Source of the DNA: UBA6263 sp049305865
GTDB lineage: Bacteria; Patescibacteriota; Gracilibacteria; Absconditabacterales; Absconditicoccaceae
Length of the DNA: 64,000 nt
Direction: 5' to 3'
Assembly (NCBI GenBank): GCA_049305865.1
Contig: JBAQPP010000007.1
Location: 50,711-114,710 of the forward strand
Part shown: in pieces, positions 55,563 to 64,000 of the stretch
Position numbering within the stretch: the stretch's first letter is position 1
How the letters are laid out: each line of letters opens with the position of its first letter
The notes under the pieces: generated by a model
What the model was told of the DNA's origin: nothing
Seen by the model: the letters and a program-made list of their open reading frames with translations, nothing else
Databases searched by the model: none
Translations under genes and position numbers: made by a program

Positions 55563-56006
55563 TTAGTCTTTCTTCGCCCCCTTTACTTTTTCTTCTACTT
55601 CATGAGTCCTCATTAGCGTGTATGTACCACCAAATACAATGTAAATTACATAAGCGGTAACTATACTTCCCAAAGAACCAAGTAAATAATTGAACTGTCC
55701 TTTGAAAAATATTGGATAGATAAGGTAGAACAAGATAAATTCGAGAAAGAAAACAAGACAAAGAATTGGTACTGTAAAAAAATCAGTTTTTTGTTTTGGT
55801 AAACCAGGATGAGTTTGGATTATACTAACACACCTTTGATCTACTCCGAAAACAATAAGAACAATTGTGATAGTCATCAAAGACCCGAGAGAACTTACAA
55901 TTTCTGTAAGATGTTCGTTGACAAGGCTCAAATCCCTTAGTAATATCAGGGGAAGAAGTCCAAGGATTATGCTTATTGTACCGAAATAAAAATTGTATTT
56001 TTTCAT
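55563..56006 (-). CDS. four-helix membrane protein of foreign codon style (no UGA)
   Basis: 147 residues with four hydrophobic helices (near 8-26, 40-60, 78-98 and 108-128) and a basic tail. All eleven glycines are GGN and none is UGA, unlike native genes where half to nine-tenths are UGA. No family could be named; the shape resembles small integral membrane proteins of phage or cargo genes. It has a strong own promoter (56030-56057) and a bidirectional terminator. Probably imported from a standard-code organism (inference). Confidence 0.8.
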   Translation of the reverse strand: MKKYNFYFGTISIILGLLPLILLRDLSLVNEHLTEIVSSLGSLMTITIVLIVFGVDQRCVSIIQTHPGLPKQKTDFFTVPILCLVFFLEFILFYLIYPIFFKGQFNYLLGSLGSIVTAYVIYIVFGGTYTLMRTHEVEEKVKGAKKD

Positions 56007-56029
56007 AGATTTTAATTTTTGTTTTATGT

Positions 56030-56057
56030 TTTATATATATTTAACATTAAATGTCAA
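56030..56057 (-). promoter_or_regulatory. promoter of the UGA-free membrane protein gene
   Basis: Minus strand: TTGACA (56057-56052), 16-base spacer, TATAAA (56035-56030), 24 bases upstream of ATG 56006. Confidence 0.7.
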
Positions 56058-56111
56058 TACTAAGAATATTAACGGGAAATTATGATTTAATTTTCAATGA
56101 AAAATAATTTT

Positions 56112-56153
56112 AGATTCCGTTTGCAAGCTCCGCTGATAAGACCGGAATGACAA
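56112..56153. repeat. degenerate palindromic repeat
   Basis: AGATTCCG...GCTCCGCTGATAAGA-CCGGAATGACA. TTCCG pairs with CGGAA across the element. GAATGACA is the inverse of the GTCATTC end seen at 55430. Confidence 0.4.
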
Positions 56154-56159
56154 AGTATA

Positions 56160-56750
56160 TTAAAGTATATTCCCTCGCCTTTTCCTATTACTGCCATTAA
56201 AATCAAATTTATCTTTATCTAATTCTAGTACTACCCTTTTGAATCATATAGGATTATGAGTATAGATTTTTCATGGAGTATTTTTTTCTATTGGTTCATC
56301 TTGAATTTTTTGTATTTCTACAAATGTATTTGCTTTACCTGGTGCATGGATATATTCCGTATTGGAAATAACTATTCAAATATGTTTGGGAACTAACCCA
56401 TCCTTAGAAAAGAATATAAGATCTCATGCTTGAGCAAATTCTCTGTGAATATTTATTCCATAATTATCAAAATACTCGTTTGTATGTCTGATATTAGATT
56501 TGGATAATCAAAATTTATCTAAGATATATGTAACAAATCATGAACAATCAAATCAATTTTCATCTATTCATCTAGCAGGGCCACCGTATCATACAGATGG
56601 ATAGCCTACATATTTTTTTGCTTCATCTGCTATTTGTAGTCTTATATCTTGTAAAATATTTTTAAGTTCAAACAAAGTATGAGATTGTATATCTCATTGA
56701 AGATTAACTATTCAGTTTTGTATATCTCAGATTCATTCTAATATTTGCAT
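56160..56750 (-). CDS. NlpC/P60-family cysteine peptidase
   Basis: 196 residues. An N-terminal helical part of about 45 residues is followed by DEAKKYVGYPSVGYGGPARG and then NGFDCSGFVTYILDK (catalytic Cys). AGDLIFFSKDG, HIGIVISNTEYIHAPGKA (catalytic His) complete the fold. There is no signal peptide, which is unusual since these enzymes cut peptidoglycan stem peptides outside the cell. It is the last gene of an adaptor-pump operon, 23 bases after the pump stop. Confidence 0.93.
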
Positions 56751-56773
56751 ATATAAGTTACCGGAAGTTAAAA

Positions 56774-59700
56774 TTAATGTTCTGGATGTTTATAATAAGG
56801 CTTTGATGTAAGGCTTACGAAAGCTGGTATATAAACCAAGGTAATAAAGAATGAAACCACTAATCATCCTATAAATGCTATCGCCATAGAACCAAATAAT
56901 TCATCTTTGAATGCCAATATAAGCAATCATAATATTGTTGTTAGTTTTGTAAGAAATATGGGAACAAATCTGATTGAAATAGATTTTTTGAAACTCTCTA
57001 ATGCAGACATACCATCTTTTTCGTAGAAATCTTTAAAATCTTCGATATGTATGATAGCTTGATTGACTCATACTCACAGCACTCAAAATATTCATATCTG
57101 AGCTGGAAAACTAAATGGATATCAGGTAATAGCCAATATAATAAGTGCTCATGATACCGAAAGGAATATAGAAGATATAACTATTATAGGATATTTGAGA
57201 TTTTTGAATTGGATAACCAGAATCAAAAACATTAACAAGATACCTATTCATAAACTTTTTCATAAATCTACTCACACTGCAGCTTGCTCTTCAATATCTG
57301 CTCATACTTCATATCTTACACCATCTGGTAAAGGATTGGACTTGATGATTTGATTGATCTTAGACGTAATTTCTGATAATGCAGTTTTAGTTGTTTTATC
57401 TGCTGAAATAAGGACAGCTTTAGATCAATTGATTTTATTTATACCGGCCAACTCTGGCTCGAAATATTTTTTTTGTAATAATTGTTGTAGATATACATTT
57501 CAGATTTTCTGATCATCTATATTTCAAGCATAATCTATAAATCAAACCAATGGTATGGAATCTTTTCAGAATTCATTAAATTCCTTTATAAGGATTCAAT
57601 TGGGTTCATATTCTCCGTTTTGTATACCAGCAAACATGGTAGCAATAGATGCCGCACTAGAGTTTAGTTGCTTTATCTTATTTAGATCTAGTACATATTT
57701 AAATCTTCAATTACCATATTCCAATGATGTTGAAAGATTATATATTCAAGGAATCTTGGATATAAGAGGCATAATTTTGGATATGTATTTTCATATTGCC
57801 GCATAATCATCTCAGACTAGGTAGAATCACACTGGTTTACTACCTCATCATGGTCATCATTTCAAAGTCAAAGTAGAAATATCTTGAAGAAATTTATATT
57901 TTGGTTTAATGGTTTTGACGTATGATTGTAGTTGCTCGTTCATTACGTATGATTTGATATTTCTATCTTTGAAAGGAACAAGCTTGATAGAAAGGCTGGC
58001 TATATTGCTAGGATCTTTTTGTCATTGTTGTAGTCCAAGCGATCCTATACTTACTTCTATATACTCTATAGTTTTACCATATTTTTGATTTACATAAGAT
58101 CATACTTCTTGTGTGATTGTATTTGTATATTCTTGGTTCTGCATCGTAGATATTCAAGGCGTATATTGCATATTTATCCAAATATTTTCTGAATCACTAT
58201 TTCATAAAAAATCTATTTTAATGACTCATAATCACATAAGTATAAATGCAAATACAAATAATACCCAAAAAATAGACATAAGTCATACTGATCAAGATTT
58301 TTTTTGGTTGCTTTTGAAGAAAAAATTTCACATCCTTTTACCCAGATGCTCTAGAAAAACCATACTTTGAACTTCTTTCAATTTTGTCTTGGATAAAAAT
58401 GTTGCAAACAAAACTGGCAATATAACTAAAGATACAATCAATGAAATAGAGAGATTGGTCGTCACCGTAAATGGGAATGGTTTCATAAACTCCCCTATTA
58501 TACCTGTAAGTCCAAAATACATCGGAAGAAAAATAGCTATCGTCGTAAGCGTACCAAATATTATAGGTCTAGAATAATTTTTAAGTGAAAATTCTATGGC
58601 TCACCACATATTTCATGTCTCTCTATATCATACTATTATTCATTGAGTGACCACTATAAGGTTATCTATCATGATTCAAAGAATCAAAATAAGTCAAAAT
58701 GATACTATATTATTGAACGAAGATCATGATGCTTTAAAAACCAGAAAATTTATAAGATAAACCAAGACAAAGGAAAATACTATTAGTAGTGACGGTCTAA
58801 ATCCCAGGAACACAAGTATCACCAAAAGTACCAATAATCATGTTTCCAAAAAATTTTCAAAGAACAGATTATATATTTTCTTGATTGATTCTTCGCTGGA
58901 TTGAATCTCTATAACTTGTAGATCAGGATTTTGTTTGGAATATTCTTGTATCTTATTTTTTAAGTTAAGTGTTACATCGTTTACATCATATCATGGAACT
59001 TTTTTAACCTGAAAAGATATTGCATTCACTGTATCTCATGAGAAAAAAAGAAATGATTTTTGCTGTGATCATTTATATCAAAATTTTACGGTTGCTATAT
59101 CAGAGACGCGAAGCGTCTTTCATCATATATTGAATATTTCAAAATCTTTTACTTGCTGTATAATCTTTTGAATATCGTTTTCGTAAGTACTTATTTCGAA
59201 AGAATAAAGAGTATTTTGGATCTGTTTTTTATCTGTTGGTAACTTGAGGAATGATGATCTGAGCTGTCATATAATCATTCATATATCCAAATTATTTTCA
59301 GCAATTTTAGCAAAATCAAAATTGATTTTAATAGTTTTTTGTGGTTTGCCGATAATAGATACATCTGAAACTCATTTTACAGATTTGATATTATCTTCTA
59401 ATGGACTAATCCTAGGATATAACGTTTCTAAAGAATTTTTGCTAGCAACAGAGAAAACATACATAGGAGAATCACTTATATCTACTTTTTTTACGCTAGG
59501 ATATTTCACATCACTTGGTAATGTAGCATATATCTGGTCTATTGCAGATTTAATATCATTGATTGCGTCGTTGTTATTTTTTTGCGTCATAAATTCTAAT
59601 GTAATAACAGCAAAATTGTAACTAGTCGTAGATGTTATCTTTTTTAGAAAATTGATTGCTTTAAATTTTTGTTCGAGCTTGCTTGTTACTTGTTCTTCTA

Positions 59701-59869
59701 TGGTTTTGGAATCTGCTCATGGATAAGTGACTACTATGTTGTAATATGGAATATTTACAGATGGTGTGACTTCTTTGGTGATTGTCATCAAACTATAAAA
59801 TCCATACAAACCAAGAAAAGTTGTAAGTATTATAATTACGAGTTTATTTTTTTTTAGAAAGTTGATCAT
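56774..59869 (-). CDS. RND-family efflux pump (AcrB/MexB-like)
   Basis: 1031 residues, full RND length. The N-terminal helix MINFLKKNKLVIIILTTFLG, then periplasmic loop with VVTYPGADSKTIEEQVTSKL (typical porter-domain start), TM2-6 with ILGIMIDNLIVVTQG, where the usual DD proton-relay pair reads D-N, then a second loop and six more helices. LTTIAIFLPMYFGLTG is a family motif. Co-transcribed with the adaptor upstream. No outer-membrane channel gene is seen. Substrate unknown. Confidence 0.93.
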
Positions 59870-59900
59870 GATGATGTATTGAATATGTTAAACAATATCG

Positions 59901-61772
59901 TTATTTCATTATAATATTTCCTATCTGTAATCATGATAAGACTTGGATATATCCATTGTCGATGTCTCAGACTTGAATTTTTTTATCAAATGCTGCGGAT
60001 TGTCACTGAGCATTAGCAATTTTGATATAAACATAATATCAATCCAATTTGGGTTGAACATAATCAAGCGGAATCATTATATTTCAAGTAGTGATAGAAC
60101 TTAATTGGAAAGCTACAGATAATCTCTGTCATTCTACAACGTCAATGTTTGTGGAAATAATTTCGTATGTATAGTTTTGAGTAGTAGGATCTACATATGG
60201 AAGTTGGTATTCAATCTGTCATTCTCAGAGTTGTTTTTCTCAATCAAGAAAAATTATTTTTTGACCTATATCCAATTTATAAGGAGAAAAAATCTGAATC
60301 TTAATAGCATTATCTTTTACTGGGACTATCTGACATAGCATTGTATTGGGATTTACTTTATTTAATTGAGTCGCTTGTTTGACTTTTATGATTCAGTTTA
60401 TTGGAGACTTGATAACCTCTCCTCACAAATTATTTACAAGCAATTCATAATTTTGTGCTAGTGTAAGATATTGACCTTGAAGTTGTCATAATTGTATAGA
60501 TTGAGTATTATCGGAATTCTGGATCTGTTTTGATATGCTTGTAGTAGATAATTCTAAGTTATTTAACTGAGATTTCATAGTATTGATATTGGAATCAAAT
60601 GTCAGTTCGGCAGATGGAGATTTGTTATCATCCATAGAATCTATATTGTTTTGTAGACTATTGATCTGTGCATCATAATTGACTAATGTAGTATGGTATG
60701 CTGATGCAAGACTTTGAAAATTTGTCTTATAGGTCTGTAACGATGTGGAATATGCTGAGAACATAGTATAAAAAGTTTCTATAGATGGTCAGCTTGTTGA
60801 TGTCTGTGGTAAAGCAATGGAAGCAATAGATGCGTCTACTGACTTAGAAGCTAGAGAAAATAGATTAGATAAATCAGTTATATATTCTGATAAATCATCA
60901 TCTGTCATATCTATTATGTTATTTAATTTAGAATTTAATAAATTAAAATCAGATTTTACTTGAGATTTTAGACTGGGATTATTGGCCGATAATGATGAGT
61001 CATACGATACATTTGATGTAGAATCTGTAATTCAAAATGTATCATCAAGTTTCCTCATAGTGTCAGTAATGGCTATTTTAAGTTGCTGTTTGAAACTATC
61101 TATATTGACATTGAGTTTTGATAAATCTATATTCTGAGATTGTTGCAGAAGATCTAGCTGCTTATCCATATTATCTTGTGTGATATCCATATCATCAGAA
61201 TTTAAATCTTTTTGTTGTTCTAGATTCTCCATATTATCTCGAAATAATAGATAATTTCTCTGATTGACCTCTTCTTGTTGTTTGAGTAAATCGTTTTGTA
61301 TATCAAAACTATTTTGTGTATGCGAAATAATATCTTTGAGGTTATCTATCTGTTTTTTAATATAAGAAAGTTGAATATTAGAGTTTTGAGTAGCAACATC
61401 GTCTGAAGGCGAAATATGATAAATCATCTCTCAAGTAAAAACTTTCTTTCATGGTTGACAGTTCTCATATGAAATAGTGCCTCATATAGAATTTGTAATA
61501 TTTATTAAATTATCAGAGACTACTACTCAGTAAACTTTTTCATCAGTAGTTAAATCATTTTGTATTATATATTCTTGTGTAAATATACTAGTGTTACTAG
61601 TATTGGTATCTTCTATGGGAGATTTTTCAATATTACGTATAATAGAAAAAACTATCAAAACTATAAAAGCTATGATAAGTATATATTTTAATATTTTCCA
61701 TATCTTGGAGAATAGAGATTGTTCCTCCTCGTATTCTTCTTCATAAATTTCCTCTTGCGTATATTGTTCCAT
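59901..61772 (-). CDS. periplasmic adaptor (membrane fusion) protein for the RND pump
   Basis: 623 residues, longer than the usual 380-450. Acidic N-terminus (EEIYEEEYEEEQ), one anchor helix ILKYILIIAFIVLIVFSII, then a long coiled-coil hairpin (about residues 115-420; SYIKKQIDNLKDIISHTQNS), then LGEVIKSPINGIIKVKQATQ (lipoyl half-motif) and beta-barrel domains. The hairpin is much longer than in AcrA-type adaptors, suggesting a wide gap to span. Pump gene follows after 31 bases. Promoter at 61819-61846. Confidence 0.9.
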
Positions 61773-61818
61773 TGTTAGTATTTTAGAGCGTTAAAATGCT
61801 TAAGTTTAATATACTTTT

Positions 61819-61846
61819 TTGATATAGAAAATCAAGATTTTGTCAA
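61819..61846 (-). promoter_or_regulatory. promoter of the adaptor-pump-peptidase operon
   Basis: Minus strand: TTGACA (61846-61841), 16-base spacer, TATCAA (61824-61819), 47 bases upstream of ATG 61772. Lies directly behind the preceding gene's terminator. Confidence 0.65.
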
Positions 61847-61865
61847 TAACAAATAACTTTTAAAT

Positions 61866-61890
61866 AGAAAAATCCCGCTAAAGCGGGATT
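61866..61890 (-). terminator. GC-rich intrinsic terminator, copy 2 of the hairpin at 16827
   Basis: AATCCCGC-TAAA-GCGGGATT, 8-bp perfect stem, followed on the minus strand by T5. It ends the transcript of the 279-residue membrane protein. Confidence 0.85.
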
Positions 61891-61928
61891 GTCTTCGTGA
61901 AAGAGTTAAATGTAATATAATCAACAAA

Positions 61929-62768
61929 TTATTTTATTTTTTTTAATTTTGCAGCTGGATGTTTCGAATGAGAAGTCTTATGTGCAGTTTTGTGTGATAC
62001 TTGATGATTTATAGGTGTATGTTGAGAAAGTTTGTGATGTAGCTTCCTCTTGAGTGGTCTATAGTGGAATAGATATCGTAAAGCGTGAGAAAATCACAAG
62101 AAAATAATTATAAATCAGATTCGTAAATTATGATATATAATATCTAGTCAAAGTTGCATATTTACTGAGTATATCTGTGGTAATAAATAACTCAATATAA
62201 TAATAGCATATCATACAAAGCTTATCAAAAGCAAAGTATTTCGTAATCTTTTATGAATATTGTGGTGGATAAGTTCTCGGTATGTAAGGAAATAACTAAG
62301 AAAATATAAACATAAAATAGCTACAACAGATCGAAAAACAAATTCTCTTTGAGTTAATATTTTATTTTCTTTCGTTATCTGGACCAAAGTTTCTTTTTGT
62401 TGAGGTGTAGCTGGATAAATATTTTGTAATCATTTTGCAATTTCTTTTATATCATCAATATTTACTCAGTGAGTGTTTTGAAGATTGGTAATATCATCTA
62501 ATTCCTGGACTTCAAATTTATTAAAATAATGTTCACTAATTTTCTGAGCCAAAATCTTGGAATCTACACCATAAATTGTAGCTGCCTCTAAGATACTTTT
62601 GCTTTGCAGATATTCATTTGGTACCTCTATCGTCAATGTAACTACTGTTGTCTGGGGTCAAGTTTTAATATCTTCATTTTCAATCTGAGCAAAACAACTA
62701 GAAAGCGGCAGACAAAAACTAGAAAGTAGGAAGTAGAAAAAGAATTTTTTACTTACAGTATAAATCAT
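61929..62768 (-). CDS. membrane protein with signal peptide and His/Lys-rich tail
   Basis: 279 residues. Signal peptide FFFYFLLSSFCLPLSSCFAQ (a possible lipobox, LSSC), an exported region of about 110 residues (TIEVPNEYLQSKSILEAATI), then three transmembrane helices (about 148-225) and a basic tail of about 45 residues rich in His and Lys (KLHHKLSQHTPINHQVSHK...). I do not recognise the family. It follows gatA after 49 bases. Function unknown. Confidence 0.8.
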
Positions 62769-62817
62769 TTGGAAAATTTTATGGATAAATTTTTTTTATT
62801 AGTTTGTTCTTAATAAA

Positions 62818-64000
62818 TTAATTATTTTTTTCAATCCATTCTCAAAGATCCAAAATTTTATTTTCTTCCCATACATTTCACATCAACTGTATACCTACAG
62901 GCATATCTTCTCATCTATCATCTATAGTTCAGATAGGAACTGATATTGCTGGCAATCATCACATATTAGCAGACACAGTATATATATCAGCAAGGTACAT
63001 TTTAATAGGATCTGATTTTTCTCAAAATTTCCATGCTACCTCAGGTGAAGTAGGCATAATAATAATATCGTAAGATGAATATATTTTATTAAAATCAGAT
63101 TTTAGTTGGTCTCTTGCCTTTTGAGCTTTGAGATAATATCATTCATAGTTTGAACTACTAAGTACAAAAGTACCAAGCAAAATTCTTCTTTTTGCTTCTT
63201 CACCAAATCCTTCTGACCTAATCTTGGAATAATAATCCATCATATTATCAAAATTGGTAGTATCTTCTTGTAAGCCGAACTTGATACCATCAAATCTAGA
63301 TAGATTGGTACTTACTTCTGCGGGCATCAGTGTATAATATATTGGTACTGCATACGCTAATGGTGGAATAGATATTTCATCAACTTGAAATCATGCTGAT
63401 TTGAGTTTTTCTATAGTTTCGAGAAATTTGGCTTTTACCTTGGGATCTAGTCAATCAGTAAAAACTTCCTTGGGTAATGCTATTTTAAGCGTTTTGGGAT
63501 CAGAATATTCTAAAAAATCTAAATTATCAGCTCTAGGATCACTCTGAGAATCTTGAGGATCAAATCCAGCTATAGAAGATAATAATATCCTAGCATCTTG
63601 AATAGTTTTGGTAAATGTACCAACCTGATCAAAGCTAGATGTCATAGACTGTACTCCATATCTAGATACTCTACCATATGTAGGTTTGAGTCACACTATA
63701 CCACAAAAAGATGCAGGCTGGCGGACGCTTCATCAAGTATCTGTACCAAGTGCTGCTATACAACAATCAGAAGCAACGGCCGCAGCAGATCATCATGAAG
63801 TTCATCATGGAACGCGATCTTTTCAATGATTATTGGTAGTATTCCCAAAGTATGAATTCTCTGTAGATCATCACATTGCAAATTCATCCATATTGGTTTT
63901 TCAGATCATTAGTCATCAATTTTTTTCAAGATTTAGAAAACATGTTGCACTATATGGTGAGATATAATCTTCAAGCATATGAGATCAACAAGATGAAATA
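62818..64000 (-). CDS. gatA: Asp-tRNA(Asn)/Glu-tRNA(Gln) amidotransferase subunit A, 5' end outside window
   Basis: At least 394 residues, C-terminal part; the start lies beyond 64000. TNMDEFAMGGSTENSYFGNT and RVPGGTSGGSAAAVASDCCI are the amidase signature with Ser-cisSer catalytic residues. ALGTDTGGSVRQPASFCGIV and GLKPTYGRVSRYG follow, as in GatA. The usual AxLD-type and C-terminal MPVGIQLMG are present. It supplies ammonia to the GatB subunit. It shows that Asn- or Gln-tRNA is made by transamidation in this organism. Confidence 0.96.

Noticed and set aside
58328..58577. Open frames on both strands inside the pump gene
   Set aside because: The minus one is an internal piece of the RND protein; the plus one is its antisense shadow.
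1..64000. UGA as tryptophan (table 4)
   Set aside because: UGA falls in Walker A, Rossmann, amidase and HhH glycine positions; Trp there would destroy the motifs.
1..64000. tRNA and rRNA genes
   Set aside because: No cloverleaf with a GTTCRAATC-type T-loop or rRNA signature was found in the intergenic stretches; a covariance scan would be needed to exclude a divergent tRNA.

Overview
The window is very AT-rich and uses a reassigned genetic code: UGA is read as glycine. UGA falls on invariant glycines, for example the Walker A loop of TsaE (16900-17304), the N-terminal dinucleotide-binding glycines of GalE (42925-44043) and the Gly-Gly-x-Ser-Gly-Gly loop of GatA (62818-64000). UGG still encodes tryptophan. 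Read this way, nearly every stretch resolves into long genes that end only in TAA or TAG. Glycine-UGA (translation table 25) is known from Absconditabacteria (SR1) and Gracilibacteria (BD1-5) of the candidate phyla radiation. Nothing here separates the two. All coordinates below assume this code.

Layout. (1) 1-11951 is a surface-glycan locus of two converging arrays: five plus-strand genes (methyltransferases and glycosyltransferases) and eight minus-strand genes (methyltransferase, GT4, GT9, a sugar kinase of the heptose-kinase type, GT2, GtrA, a polymerase-like membrane protein and a signal-peptide membrane protein). Several are fused by short overlaps. (2) 12129-15749 is a 1206-residue membrane protein with a terminator. 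(3) 15862-20676 holds a 5'-3' exonuclease, TsaE, a surface protein with a ten-residue tandem repeat, and an SLH-like exported protein. (4) 20852-26576 has an M16 peptidase facing two large unrecognised proteins. (5) 26591-37342 is a 14-gene minus-strand run: exonuclease III, CorA, small proteins, a GNAT, a detached C-terminal half of alanyl-tRNA synthetase, a PEBP lipoprotein, an AlkD-like protein, a sulfatase-GDPD fusion, PspC, AspRS and HIT. (6) 37343-38385 has no protein gene but holds two candidate structured RNAs with good promoters. (7) 38386-41691 carries GlyRS, a nucleoside-deoxyribosyltransferase-like gene without UGA, a DUF2461 protein and SmpB. (8) 41721-50666 carries GT2-DUF2304, GalE, HisRS, a LysRS-HD fusion, a prepilin-like protein and a peptidoglycan-binding exported protein. 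(9) 50914-55409 carries ClpP, an unknown coiled-coil protein, RecJ and an unknown protein. (10) 55563-64000 carries a membrane protein without UGA, an NlpC/P60-RND pump-adaptor operon, an unknown membrane protein and partial GatA.

How it fits together. The gene set combines translation (five synthetase genes or parts of genes, GatA, SmpB, TsaE), DNA repair (RecJ, ExoIII, AlkD-like, 5' exonuclease) and cell-envelope construction. Promoters close to TTGACA-16-TATAAT recur. Clear Shine-Dalgarno sequences are scarce. Two genes use only GGN for glycine and look recently acquired from a standard-code donor. No tRNA, rRNA, CRISPR array or insertion sequence was recognised.
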